Shown one piece after another: positions 1 through 6,726 of a stretch of DNA of 12,058 nucleotides; the stretch's first letter is position 1; the number at the start of each line of letters is the position of its first letter. Source of the stretch: Candidatus Methylomirabilota bacterium (GTDB lineage: Bacteria; Methylomirabilota; Methylomirabilia; Methylomirabilales; 2-02-FULL-66-22); the NCBI GenBank assembly GCA_016209725.1, contig JACQVO010000270.1, positions 1-12,058 on the forward strand, given 5' to 3'. Position numbers and translations under genes: made by a program. The notes beneath the pieces were generated by a model, which saw only the letters and a program-made list of their open reading frames with translations, was not told where the DNA came from and did not search any database.

Positions 1-911
1 CCCGGGCGGCCATGGAGTTCGAGGGCACCATCCTCGGACCGCCGGTGATCGGCGGACACCTTGCCTTGTTCTATCGGAAGGATCTCTTTCAACAATATAG
101 GATCGCCGTGCCCCGCACGCTGGACGAGTTGGAGGCGGCCGCGCGATTCCTCCACAAGAAGCCCATGGGACCCAACGGTGCCCCCGGGGTTGGCATCGTC
201 AGCCGGGGCAAGGGCACTCGCGCGACCTCGATATACGCCGCCTTCCTGCACGCCTTGGGTGGGACCTGGCTGGATAGGGGCGGCCGTCCGACGATCAACG
301 GGCCGCAGAGCCTGGCGGCGCTGGAGCGGATTGGCCGCCTCTTCGGCAGTTACGCGCCGCCGGATATCTCAACCTTCGACTGGCAGGAGGCTTCGAAGAT
401 CTTCATGGAGGGCCGGGCCGCCATGTACATCGAGGGCAGCTCGATCTTTCCCCTCATGGAGCAGTCGTCGCAGTCCCATGTGGCGGGCAAGGTGGGATAT
501 ACCGTTTTCCCTGCCGGCCCGGGCGGTCCGGGCACGAACATTGCCGTTTTCGGCCTGGCTATCGGCAGGCACAGCGCGAATCCGAAGGCCGCCTGGCTGT
601 TCCTCCAGTGGGCCAGCAGTCCCGAGCTTGTCCGCTTTGCCCTTCTGAAGGATGTTCTGGTAACCCGCCAATCCACCTGGCAGGATCGGGGGGTCTGGGA
701 GGGAATCCCCCCTGACCTCGTGGAGTCCTTCCAGGAGGCCGGCCGGATCGGCACACCGGCCTGGGCCCCACCACTGGTCGCCGTCACTGCGGCGCGCGAG
801 GAGGTGGGCAAGGCCATCACGGCCGCCATCCGGGGCGAGGATTACCGCGCGGCCGCAAACGCCGCGGAGCGCCGGCTGGTGGAAATCCTGCGCATGACCG
901 AGGGCCGCTAA
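1..911 (+). CDS. ABC transporter sugar-binding protein, family 1, 5'-truncated by the window
   Basis: This is the C-terminal 302 codons of an extracytoplasmic solute-binding protein (SBP_bac type, MalE/UgpB-like) that delivers a carbohydrate to a membrane permease. The frame is open to the left edge from base 3. The residues before the internal Met at base 12 (RAA-MEFEG) align with RDAMVAEG in the complete paralogue at 1290-2612, so that ATG is not the start and about 130 N-terminal residues with the signal peptide lie outside. By eye about half of the positions match the paralogue, including LYRKD-like (FYRKDLF), TLDELEAAA, LGGTWL, the EASKIF...GRAAMY block, KAAWLFLQWAS and the tail YRAAANAAE. 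The stop is TAA at 909-911. A 378-nt gap separates it from the paralogue. It could serve the permeases downstream or belong to a second transporter upstream. The family assignment is firm; the substrate is unknown. Confidence 0.88.
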   Translation, partial: RAAMEFEGTILGPPVIGGHLALFYRKDLFQQYRIAVPRTLDELEAAARFLHKKPMGPNGAPGVGIVSRGKGTRATSIYAAFLHALGGTWLDRGGRPTINGPQSLAALERIGRLFGSYAPPDISTFDWQEASKIFMEGRAAMYIEGSSIFPLMEQSSQSHVAGKVGYTVFPAGPGGPGTNIAVFGLAIGRHSANPKAAWLFLQWASSPELVRFALLKDVLVTRQSTWQDRGVWEGIPPDLVESFQEAGRIGTPAWAPPLVAVTAAREEVGKAITAAIRGEDYRAAANAAERRLVEILRMTEGR

Positions 912-1289
912 CTGGTGACTCAGAAAATACTTTACACGGGACCCGTTCGGGCTGAGCTTGTCGAAGCCCCATTTACTCACCCTTCGACAGGCTCAGGGTG
1001 AACGGAATTGTAACGGAATTTGAGAGTCACCACAGTGGATCCAAGTGGCCTCGCAACGCCCCAGAGCCGCGGGGCCCTCCTGAAGCCTGCGCCCGCCGGC
1101 TGCACAGCACCCTCTCCCCATCGTCCGGACAACCACAGCGGCTCTTCCCCTTTGACCTTGAATCGCCCCGGGGGGTGTGCTAGCAATAGTCATGTGCGGG
1201 TCCCCCGGTCCGCCCGCTGAAATTTTCCAGGCAGCTTCCGTGAGTGAGCCGTGCAAAGAGCCATGTAAAGAGAAAGAGGAGGATGTCCC
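912..1289. other. intergenic gap between the two binding-protein genes
   Basis: This 378-nt stretch has no convincing gene. It holds the palindromic repeat at 945-1003, a short direct repeat (ACGGAATT twice, about 1003-1020) and otherwise unassigned G+C-rich sequence. A weak promoter-like pair, TTGAAT (1158-1163), 17 nt, TAGCAA (1181-1186), lies about 100 nt before the next gene. It matches consensus only partly and is offered as a possibility. The gap ends in a strong Shine-Dalgarno AGGAGG at 1277-1282, 7 nt before the ATG at 1290. Confidence 0.6.
945..1003. repeat. palindromic REP-like intergenic repeat
   Basis: Two arms, 945-966 and 982-1003, are reverse complements at 18 of 22 positions and are separated by a 15-nt loop. 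The core of the right arm is CTTCGACAGGCTCAGGGTGA. From memory, this core is a widespread intergenic repeat in environmental bacterial genomes, often mistranslated as a peptide containing HPEPVEG. It can fold into a long hairpin just after the first binding-protein gene, where it might act as an mRNA 3' stabiliser. No function is shown by the sequence itself. Confidence 0.85.
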
Positions 1290-2612
1290 ATGAGGATCCT
1301 GAGAACGCTTTTGAGTCTCGGCTTGGTCTTTGGGCTGGCCCTGGCCTCGTCGGCTCAGGCCGCCCAGTTCAACTGGCAGCAGTTCAAGGGGACGCAGCTC
1401 CGCGTCCTGCTCAACAAGCATCCCTGGCAGGCGGGTATCGAGCCGCACCTGAAGGATTTCGAAGCCCTCACCGGGATCAAGCTTATCGCCGAGGTCTATC
1501 CCGAGGACCAGTTCCGGGCCAAGACGCTGGTCGAGCTGACTTCGGGCGCCAGCAGCATTGACGTGTTCATGACGATGCCGGCCCAAGAGGGACTCAAGTA
1601 CATGCGGGCCGGCTGGTACCAGCCCGTGGACGAGTTCCTGAAGGATTCCTCCCTCACCGCGCCGGACTACAACTGGAACGATTTCCTGGACAAGACCCGC
1701 GACGCCATGGTGGCGGAGGGGAAGCTCATCGGGCCGCCGATCCAGGTGGAGAACGTCGCCCTCATGTACCGGAAGGATGTCTTCCAGAAGTACAATGTGA
1801 AGGTGCCCACCACCCTGGACGAGCTGGAAGCGGCCGCCAAGGCCTTGAATGGCAAGCCCATGACCGATGACGGGCAGCCGGGCTTCGGCATCGTCAACCG
1901 GGGCAAGCGGGCCGCCGCCACCTCCATGTTCGCCGGCATGCTCCATGCCATGGGCGGCACCTGGCTGACGCCGAACCGCGAGCCGGCCATCAACAGCGAG
2001 GAGGCGATCAAGGCCATTGACATGTGGGGCCGCCTCCTCCGGCTGTACGGCCCCCCCGGCTCGGAGAACAACCACTGGTACGAGGCCTCGTCCATCTTCT
2101 CCCAGGGCAAGGCGGCCATGTACACCGACGCCAACTCCCTCTGGCCGGTGATCGAGGATCCCCAGAAGTCCAAGGTGGTCGGGAAGGTCGGCTACGCCCT
2201 CTTCCCGCGCGGCCCGAAGGGGCAATCCGGGTCCACGGTGGCCGTCTGGGGGCTGGGGATGCCCAAGACCAGCAAGAACCAGAAGGCGGCATGGCTCTTC
2301 ATGCAGTGGGCGACAAACAAGGATCAGGTCTTCAAGGTCCAGAGCGAGAAGGGTGTCCTGGGGTGTCGCGATTCCGTTTGGAAGGATCCCAAGGGCAAGG
2401 CGAAGGTGCCGGGAGATCTGGCCGAGTCCTTGGCGCAAGGCTCCAAGGTCGGCACGCCACTCTGGAACCCGCCCGTGGTGGCCGTGGCCGAGGTGCGGGA
2501 CGCCGTCGGCGCCGCCATCGTGACCTCGATCCAGGGCGGCGACGTCCGGGCGGCCGCGAACAAGGCCGCCGCCGACATGAAGCGCATCATGGCCGAGACC
2601 GAGAAGAAGTAG
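1290..2612 (+). CDS. ABC transporter sugar-binding protein, family 1 (complete)
   Basis: This is a 440-residue exported solute-binding protein of the MalE/UgpB class, of normal family length. Residues 1-24 form a Sec signal peptide: a basic start (MRILR), a hydrophobic core LGLVFGLALA and an AQA cleavage site. The mature protein begins near AQFNW. It continues with features typical of the fold: GTQLRVLLNKHPW, then FEALTGIKL, VYPEDQF, LTSGASSIDVFMT, LMYRKDVF, TLDELEAAAKAL, GGTWL, GKAAMY and KAAWLFMQWAT. AGGAGG sits 7 nt upstream of the ATG and fixes the start. It is followed by a hairpin and then two permease genes, so it is probably their binding protein. It would bind a sugar or polyol in the periplasm or, in a monoderm, at the cell surface. 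The truncated gene at 1-911 is its paralogue. The ligand cannot be inferred. Confidence 0.93.
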   Translation: MRILRTLLSLGLVFGLALASSAQAAQFNWQQFKGTQLRVLLNKHPWQAGIEPHLKDFEALTGIKLIAEVYPEDQFRAKTLVELTSGASSIDVFMTMPAQEGLKYMRAGWYQPVDEFLKDSSLTAPDYNWNDFLDKTRDAMVAEGKLIGPPIQVENVALMYRKDVFQKYNVKVPTTLDELEAAAKALNGKPMTDDGQPGFGIVNRGKRAAATSMFAGMLHAMGGTWLTPNREPAINSEEAIKAIDMWGRLLRLYGPPGSENNHWYEASSIFSQGKAAMYTDANSLWPVIEDPQKSKVVGKVGYALFPRGPKGQSGSTVAVWGLGMPKTSKNQKAAWLFMQWATNKDQVFKVQSEKGVLGCRDSVWKDPKGKAKVPGDLAESLAQGSKVGTPLWNPPVVAVAEVRDAVGAAIVTSIQGGDVRAAANKAAADMKRIMAETEKK

Positions 2613-2638
2613 TCTCGGCATCTCCCCCTCTGCGGTCG

Positions 2639-2670
2639 AAGGGAGGAGGTCCGCAAGGGCCTCCTCCCTT
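2639..2670 (+). terminator. hairpin with short T-run between binding-protein and permease genes
   Basis: Arms AAGGGAGGAGG (2639-2649) and CCTCCTCCCTT (2660-2670) pair perfectly over 11 bp around a 10-nt loop, and the final TT extends into TTTT (2669-2672). The position fits a leaky intrinsic terminator or an mRNA-stabilising hairpin, which would let the binding protein be made in excess over the permeases. This is an established arrangement in malE-malF-type operons; the effect here is inferred. Confidence 0.6.
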
Positions 2671-2685
2671 TTCGTACCACCCGCC

Positions 2686-3624
2686 ATGGGAAACGAGATT
2701 CGCGCGCAGAAGATCCCGGCGTGGGTGACCCCGCCAAGGCGGGGTTCGGCGTGGTCGCTTTTCGTCGAGGACCACCCGGTCCTGGTCTTCACCCTGCCGG
2801 CGGTCGTCGTTGTCTTCATCCTCATGGTCTTCCCGGTCTTCTATACGGTGTACATGAGCCTGCACTCCTGGTTCGCCAGCAGCCTGACGGGCCCGGAGTT
2901 CATCGGCCTCCAGAACTTCAAGCGGGCCTTCACCCAGGACGAACGGTTCCGCAACGCCATCTGGTTGACCCTGTACTTCACGGTCCTGGCCACCGCCTTG
3001 CAGTTGGTCCTGGGAGTGTCCCTGGCCCTCCTGCTCAACCGCCCGTTCCGGGGGAAGGGGTTCTTCCGGTCCATCTTCCTGTTGCCCATGGTGGCCACGC
3101 CGGTGGCCATCGCCCTCGTCTGGATGATGATGTACAACCCCACCCTGGGGGTTATGAATTACCTGGTCGGCCTGGTCGGCCTGGGCCCCTACACGTGGGT
3201 CAGTGACGTCCACCTGGTGATCCCGGCTCTGGCCGTGGTGGACACCTGGGAGTGGACGCCCCTCATCACTCTGATCACTCTGGCCGGCCTGGCCACGCTC
3301 CCCCTCGAGCCTTACGAGTCGGCCCTGATCGACGGCGCCACGCCGGCCCAGATGTTCTGGCGGATCACCCTGCCCCTCCTGCGTCCCACGATCATGGTGG
3401 CCCTCCTCTTCCGCTCCATTGATTGCCTGAAGACCTTCGACATCATCTACGTCATGACCGCCGGCGGGCCGGGATTCGCCTCGGAGACCCTCAACGTCTA
3501 CACGTTTCAGGTGGGGCTCTTCTATTTCCACATCGGCTACGCCTGCTCGCTCCTGGTTATCCTGTTCGCCCTGGTCTTGGGGGTGAGCCTGATCCTGATC
3601 AAGGTCCGCAGGGGCTCGTGGTAG
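2686..3624 (+). CDS. ABC sugar transporter permease, MalF/UgpA type
   Basis: This is a 312-residue inner-membrane permease of the binding-protein-dependent transport family (BPD_transp_1). A polar N-terminus is followed by a first membrane segment at about 33-57 (VLVFTLPAVVVVFILMVFPV). The PEFIGLQNFKRAF motif typical of MalF/UgpA proteins lies at about 70-82, and further membrane segments lie near 92-117, 127-150, 176-201, 234-241 and 286-305. The EAA loop that docks the ATPase is clear at about 208-230: EPYESALIDGA, then FWRITLPLLRP. The start has no good Shine-Dalgarno; the hairpin at 2639-2670 occupies that region. ATG 2686 is the first plausible start, and an in-frame GTG at 2725 is possible. 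It should pair with the permease at 3752-4570. No ATPase gene is present, so a shared MsmX/UgpC-type ATPase or one outside the window must serve it. Confidence 0.93.
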   Translation: MGNEIRAQKIPAWVTPPRRGSAWSLFVEDHPVLVFTLPAVVVVFILMVFPVFYTVYMSLHSWFASSLTGPEFIGLQNFKRAFTQDERFRNAIWLTLYFTVLATALQLVLGVSLALLLNRPFRGKGFFRSIFLLPMVATPVAIALVWMMMYNPTLGVMNYLVGLVGLGPYTWVSDVHLVIPALAVVDTWEWTPLITLITLAGLATLPLEPYESALIDGATPAQMFWRITLPLLRPTIMVALLFRSIDCLKTFDIIYVMTAGGPGFASETLNVYTFQVGLFYFHIGYACSLLVILFALVLGVSLILIKVRRGSW

Positions 3625-3650
3625 GCCGCCCCGGCGGAATGGAAATTTTC

Positions 3651-3726
3651 AAACCGACAATTGACAACCGTTCATTGCCGGTTTTGCATTGTCACTTGTC
3701 GGTTGCCGGTTTTGCATTGTCGGTTT
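3651..3726. repeat. inverted and direct repeats between the two permease genes
   Basis: An 11-bp perfect inverted repeat, AAACCGACAAT (3651-3661) and ATTGTCGGTTT (3716-3726), encloses two identical 19-bp direct copies of TTGCCGGTTTTGCATTGTC (3675-3693 and 3703-3721) with a 28-bp period. It is AT-rich against its surroundings and fills most of the 127-nt gap. MalF/MalG-type genes usually abut or overlap, so this looks like an inserted repeat. A reading frame runs through it into the second permease, but that extension is repeat-derived. Confidence 0.8.
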
Positions 3727-3751
3727 TGGATTACTGGAGATTGACTGTGCC

Positions 3752-4570
3752 ATGAAGCGATCACGTTCGGGCGAGAGCCCCTGGACCTACATTCTGCTGG
3801 CGGTCATCCTGGTCCCGTTCCTGTTCCCGCTTTTCTGGATGTTCCTGTCCTCGCTGAAGAGCCAGGTCGAGAACACCGCCTTCCCGCCCGTCTGGATTTT
3901 CAAGCCCACGCTCAACAACTACCGTGAGGTCTTCATCAGGAACCCCTTCTTCACCTTCACGTGGAACAGCCTGGTGGTGGCCGCCGGCTCCACCGGCCTG
4001 GCGCTGGTCCTGGGTCTTCCGGGGGCCTACGCCATCGCCCGCTTCAAGCGGACCGGGATTGCCTTGGCCATCCTCACGGCCCGCATGGCGCCGGGCATCG
4101 GCTACCTCATCCCCTGGTTCATCCTCTTCACCAAGATGAGGATGATCGACACCTATCTCGCCCTGATCCTCACCCACCTGATCGTGGCATTGCCCCTGGT
4201 CCTGTGGGTGATGATCGGCTTCTTCGAGGACGTCCCGGGCGAGTTGATCGAGGCCGCCCGGATCGACGGCTGCTCCAACTTCGCCGCGTTCCTGCGGGTG
4301 GCCCTGCCGCTGGTGAAGCCTGGCATCGTGGCCACGGCCATCCTCAGCTTCATCTTCTCCTGGAACAACTTCCTGTTCTCCCTGATCATCGCCGGCTTCA
4401 AGACGCGCACCCTGCCCATCGCGGTGTACAATTTCCTGTCCTATGAGGAGATCAACTGGGGCGGCCTCACGGCGGCGGCCACCGTCATCACGCTGCCGGT
4501 GCTGATCTTGTCCCTCTTTATCCAGAAGCACATCGTCCGCGGCCTGACCTTCGGGGCCCTCAAGGGATAG
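3752..4570 (+). CDS. ABC sugar transporter permease, MalG/UgpE type
   Basis: This is a 272-residue inner-membrane permease, of normal length for the MalG/UgpE partner. After MKRSRSGESPW comes the first membrane segment (about 12-32, YILLAVILVPFLFPLFWMF). The typical periplasmic motif follows, LSSLKS with LNNYREVF, then further membrane segments at about 72-95, 103-124, 133-156, 190-214 and 240-257. The EAA loop for ATPase contact is at 164-188 (ELIEAARIDG, then LRVALPLVKPG). I chose ATG 3752 because GGAGA at 3736-3740 lies 11 nt upstream and the protein then begins as the family does. An upstream in-frame ATG (3689) would add 21 residues encoded by the repeat and is rejected. The stop lies 22 nt before the dehydrogenase start, so the two are likely co-transcribed. 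Confidence 0.92.
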   Translation: MKRSRSGESPWTYILLAVILVPFLFPLFWMFLSSLKSQVENTAFPPVWIFKPTLNNYREVFIRNPFFTFTWNSLVVAAGSTGLALVLGLPGAYAIARFKRTGIALAILTARMAPGIGYLIPWFILFTKMRMIDTYLALILTHLIVALPLVLWVMIGFFEDVPGELIEAARIDGCSNFAAFLRVALPLVKPGIVATAILSFIFSWNNFLFSLIIAGFKTRTLPIAVYNFLSYEEINWGGLTAAATVITLPVLILSLFIQKHIVRGLTFGALKG

Positions 4571-4592
4571 AGGCGGCCATCAGGAGGAATCC

Positions 4593-5369
4593 ATGCGACT
4601 CACCGGAAAGAGCGCCATCGTCACGGGCGCCGGCCGTGGCATCGGCAAGGCGACCGCCCTGCAATTCGCCCGGGAGGGGGCGGACGTCCTGGTGCCCGAC
4701 CTGGACCTGGCGACCAGTGAACAGACCGCTGGAGAGATCCAGGCCCTCGGCCGGAAGGGCGTCCCCCTGCGGATGGATGTGACCCGCATGGCCGACATCC
4801 AGCGGATGGTGAAGACGGCCATCCGGGAGTTCGGCAAGATCGACATCTTGGTCAACAACGCCGGGATCACCCTCGTCCGGGACATGATGAAGCTCACCGA
4901 GGCCGAGTGGGACCGGACCATGAGCATCAACGCCAAGGCCGTCTTCTTCTGCCTCCAGGCTGTTGCCCGCGAGATGATCAAGCGGCAGAGCGGCGTCATC
5001 CTGAATGCCTCCTCCATCTCGGGACGCGCGGGCAAGCCGATGCTCGTGGATTACTGTGCGTCGAAGTTCGCTGTGGTGGGCATCACCCAGAGCGCGGCGC
5101 TGGCCCTGGCCCGGCATGGGATCCGGGTCAACGCCGTGGCGCCAGGCATCGTGGACACGGAGATGTGGGAACAAATCGACCGGGAGTGGGGCGCCCTGGA
5201 GGGGAAGCCGCCCGGGGAGATGAAGCGAACCCGGGTCGCCGCCGTCCCGCTGGGACGGATCGAGACGCCGGAGGATGTGGCCAGCCTCTACACCTTCCTG
5301 GCCTCGGACGAGGCCGGCTACATCACGGGCCAGACGTACAACGTCTGCGGCGGACTGCAACTCAACTGA
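4593..5369 (+). CDS. SDR-family polyol (sorbitol/galactitol-type) dehydrogenase
   Basis: This is a 258-residue classical short-chain dehydrogenase, a cytosolic NAD(P)-dependent oxidoreductase. The cofactor motif TGAGRGIG is at 11-18. An Asp at residue 36 (VPDLDL), at the end of the second strand, favours NAD. NNAG is at 88-91, and the catalytic set N113, S141, Y154 and K158 (YCASK) is complete. The C-terminal part (HGIRVNAVAPGIVDTEMWEQ, then GEMKRTRVAAVPLGR and TGQTYNVCGG) resembles, from memory, the Rhodobacter-type sorbitol/galactitol dehydrogenases (SmoS and relatives), which oxidise a hexitol to a ketose. AGGAGG at 4582-4587 sits 5 nt before the ATG. It lies 22 nt after the permease gene and is likely in one operon. 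Substrate identity is inference; a general SDR or a FabG-like enzyme is the alternative. Confidence 0.9.
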   Translation: MRLTGKSAIVTGAGRGIGKATALQFAREGADVLVPDLDLATSEQTAGEIQALGRKGVPLRMDVTRMADIQRMVKTAIREFGKIDILVNNAGITLVRDMMKLTEAEWDRTMSINAKAVFFCLQAVAREMIKRQSGVILNASSISGRAGKPMLVDYCASKFAVVGITQSAALALARHGIRVNAVAPGIVDTEMWEQIDREWGALEGKPPGEMKRTRVAAVPLGRIETPEDVASLYTFLASDEAGYITGQTYNVCGGLQLN

Positions 5370-5377
5370 CGTTACAC

Positions 5378-5409
5378 GTTGCAACGTTTGAACGTTCAAA
5401 CGTTTCAAC
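5378..5409. repeat. near-perfect palindrome after the SDR gene
   Basis: Bases 5383-5404 form a perfect 22-bp palindrome built on AACGTTTGAAC and GTTCAAACGTT, with no loop. It extends to 32 bp (5378-5409) with one mismatched pair. A smaller hairpin, CCCGC (5409-5413) with GCGGG (5420-5424), abuts it. The AACGTTTGAACGTTCAAA-type core is a recurrent intergenic repeat in environmental genomes, from memory. It could also be a dimeric-protein binding site, but its placement 9 nt after a stop codon, like the other repeats here, favours a REP-like element. Confidence 0.82.
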
Positions 5410-5427
5410 CCGCAGTTCAGCGGGCTG

Positions 5428-5604
5428 TTGCGGGGTCGGGATGCGAGGGATATACTGGCCTTCGTCAATACGGTGCCGGCGCCGCTGTGCCCCCGACCGG
5501 GCGGCCGCGCCGGCATCCCCCGGTTGGAGGCGGCCGAGGCCTTCCTCACCGCAGACGATGAGGGCGGTATCGTCCATGCAATTGGAAAGGAGCGGAGGCC
5601 ATGA
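5428..5604 (+). pseudogene. possible small gene or decayed gene remnant between the two dehydrogenases
   Basis: This frame is open for about 58 codons and ends at a TGA (5602-5604) that overlaps the ATG of the zinc dehydrogenase (ATGA). The translation contains DILAFVNTVPAPLC, then IPRLEAAEAFLTADDEGG and HAIGKERRP. Most codons end in G or C, as in the neighbouring genes, and the sequence looks protein-like rather than repetitive. There is no ATG; TTG 5428 or CTG 5425 would have to serve. I do not recognise a family. It may be the tail of a gene whose front was lost when the palindrome at 5378-5409 arose, or it may be chance coding-like sequence in G+C-rich DNA. Confidence 0.25.
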
Positions 5605-6596
5605 AGGCAGCGATGTGGCGCGGCGTAGAAGAACTGCACATCGAAGAGGTCCCGGTTCCGACTCCCGGCCCGCTGGACGTCCTGGTCAAGGTGGCGGCCT
5701 GCGGCGTCTGCGGCACTGACGTCCATATCCTGGAGGGCAAGTTCCCCATCTTCACCCCGCCCCGGGTCATCGGTCACGAATACGTCGGCAGCGTGGCCGC
5801 CGCGGGCAAGGATGTAACCAAGGTCAAGGTGGGTGATCGCGTGGCGGTGGAGCAGGGACTGCCCTGCGACCGCTGCTATTTCTGCCGGGATGGGCGGGAG
5901 CATCTGTGCACCGGCCGCTACGCCCACCCGGGGGGCTTCGCCGATTACACCTGCGTCCTGGAGCGGATGTGCCACAAGCTCCCCGACGGCCTCTCCTTCG
6001 AGATAGCCGCCCTGGCGGAGCCGGTGGCGTGCGTCCTCCGCGTCATGGACCTCACCCAGGTGCGCTCCGGCGACATCGCGCTCGTCCAGGGGGGCGGGAC
6101 CATCGGCCTGATCATGACGCAGGTGCTCCTCCACGGCGGCATCACCAAGGTCATCCTATCGGAGCCGGTCCCGCATCGCCGGGCCTTGGCCAAGGCCGTG
6201 GGGGCCATTGTGGTGGATCCCAAGACCGAGGACCTCGCCGCCATCCTCAAGAAGGAAACCGACGGCCTGGGGCCGGAGTACGTCTTCGACTGTGTGGGCC
6301 ACCCGTCCCTCCTGGAGGAGGGGATCGAGCTCGTGCAGAAGGGCGGCACGGTGTTCGTCGTGGGCGTGGCGGACCCGGCGGGGGTGGCCTCGATTCGACC
6401 CTACCGCCTCTTCGAGAAGGAGATCCGGATCAAGACCTCCTACATGCGTCCCTATACGTTTGCCAGGGCGGTGCGCTGGCTGCCGCACCTGAACCTCAGG
6501 CCCCTGCTGGGCGTCGAGTACCCCCTCGCCGAGACGAAGGCCGCCATCCACGCGTTGCGCCAGAGCAAGGGACTGAAGATCCTGGTAAAGCCCTAG
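5601..6596 (+). CDS. zinc-dependent MDR alcohol/polyol dehydrogenase
   Basis: This is a 331-residue medium-chain dehydrogenase (ADH_N then ADH_zinc_N), cytosolic, which would oxidise a secondary alcohol of a sugar alcohol or sugar with NAD(P). Catalytic zinc ligands are present: C37 (CGVCGTDVH), H59-E60 (GHE) and E140 (LAEPVAC). The four structural-zinc cysteines are C89, C92, C95 and C103. The Rossmann glycines are GGGTIG at 164-169, a slight departure from GxGxxG, and E188 at the end of the next strand suggests NAD. The pattern is that of sorbitol/L-iditol or threonine dehydrogenase relatives; exact substrate unknown. AAGGAG at 5587-5592 is 8 nt before the ATG. Together with the SDR it gives the locus two unrelated dehydrogenases, which may act on two alcohols or in successive steps. 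Confidence 0.92.
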   Translation: MKAAMWRGVEELHIEEVPVPTPGPLDVLVKVAACGVCGTDVHILEGKFPIFTPPRVIGHEYVGSVAAAGKDVTKVKVGDRVAVEQGLPCDRCYFCRDGREHLCTGRYAHPGGFADYTCVLERMCHKLPDGLSFEIAALAEPVACVLRVMDLTQVRSGDIALVQGGGTIGLIMTQVLLHGGITKVILSEPVPHRRALAKAVGAIVVDPKTEDLAAILKKETDGLGPEYVFDCVGHPSLLEEGIELVQKGGTVFVVGVADPAGVASIRPYRLFEKEIRIKTSYMRPYTFARAVRWLPHLNLRPLLGVEYPLAETKAAIHALRQSKGLKILVKP

Positions 6597-6605
6597 AACC
6601 GATTG

Positions 6606-6689
6606 ATCCGCAGATTACACAGATTCACGCAGATTTTCGGACTGGTTCTTCCGGACCCTGAATCGGCGTAATCTGCGTAATCTGCGGAT
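6606..6689. repeat. long imperfect palindrome of the ATCCGCAGATTAC type
   Basis: The left arm (6606-6635) and right arm (6661-6689) are reverse complements over nearly 30 bp with one indel and few mismatches. ATCCGCAGATTAC on the left matches GTAATCTGCGGAT on the right exactly. The loop is about 25 nt. It is AT-richer than its flanks. It belongs, from memory, to a common class of CAGATTACGCAGATT intergenic repeats of environmental bacteria. It lies between the zinc dehydrogenase stop and the kinase start, and the resulting hairpin would separate the two on the mRNA. Confidence 0.85.
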
Positions 6690-6726
6690 ATTTCCTGTAC
6701 CCGTCCCCTCCGAGTATTTCGAATCG

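Noticed and set aside
993..2825. Long minus-strand open frame of 610 codons over the complete binding-protein gene
   Set aside because: It is antisense to a clear binding protein with signal peptide and Shine-Dalgarno. Its translation is low-complexity, rich in G, L, H and R, as expected of shadows in G+C-rich DNA.
3689..3751. N-terminal extension of the second permease
   Set aside because: The added residues come from the inverted/direct repeat. A Shine-Dalgarno-like GGAGA precedes ATG 3752 and the family start fits that site.
4560..6134. Minus-strand open frame of 524 codons across both dehydrogenases
   Set aside because: It runs antisense through two proteins with intact catalytic motifs and also through the palindrome. 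No recognisable domain.
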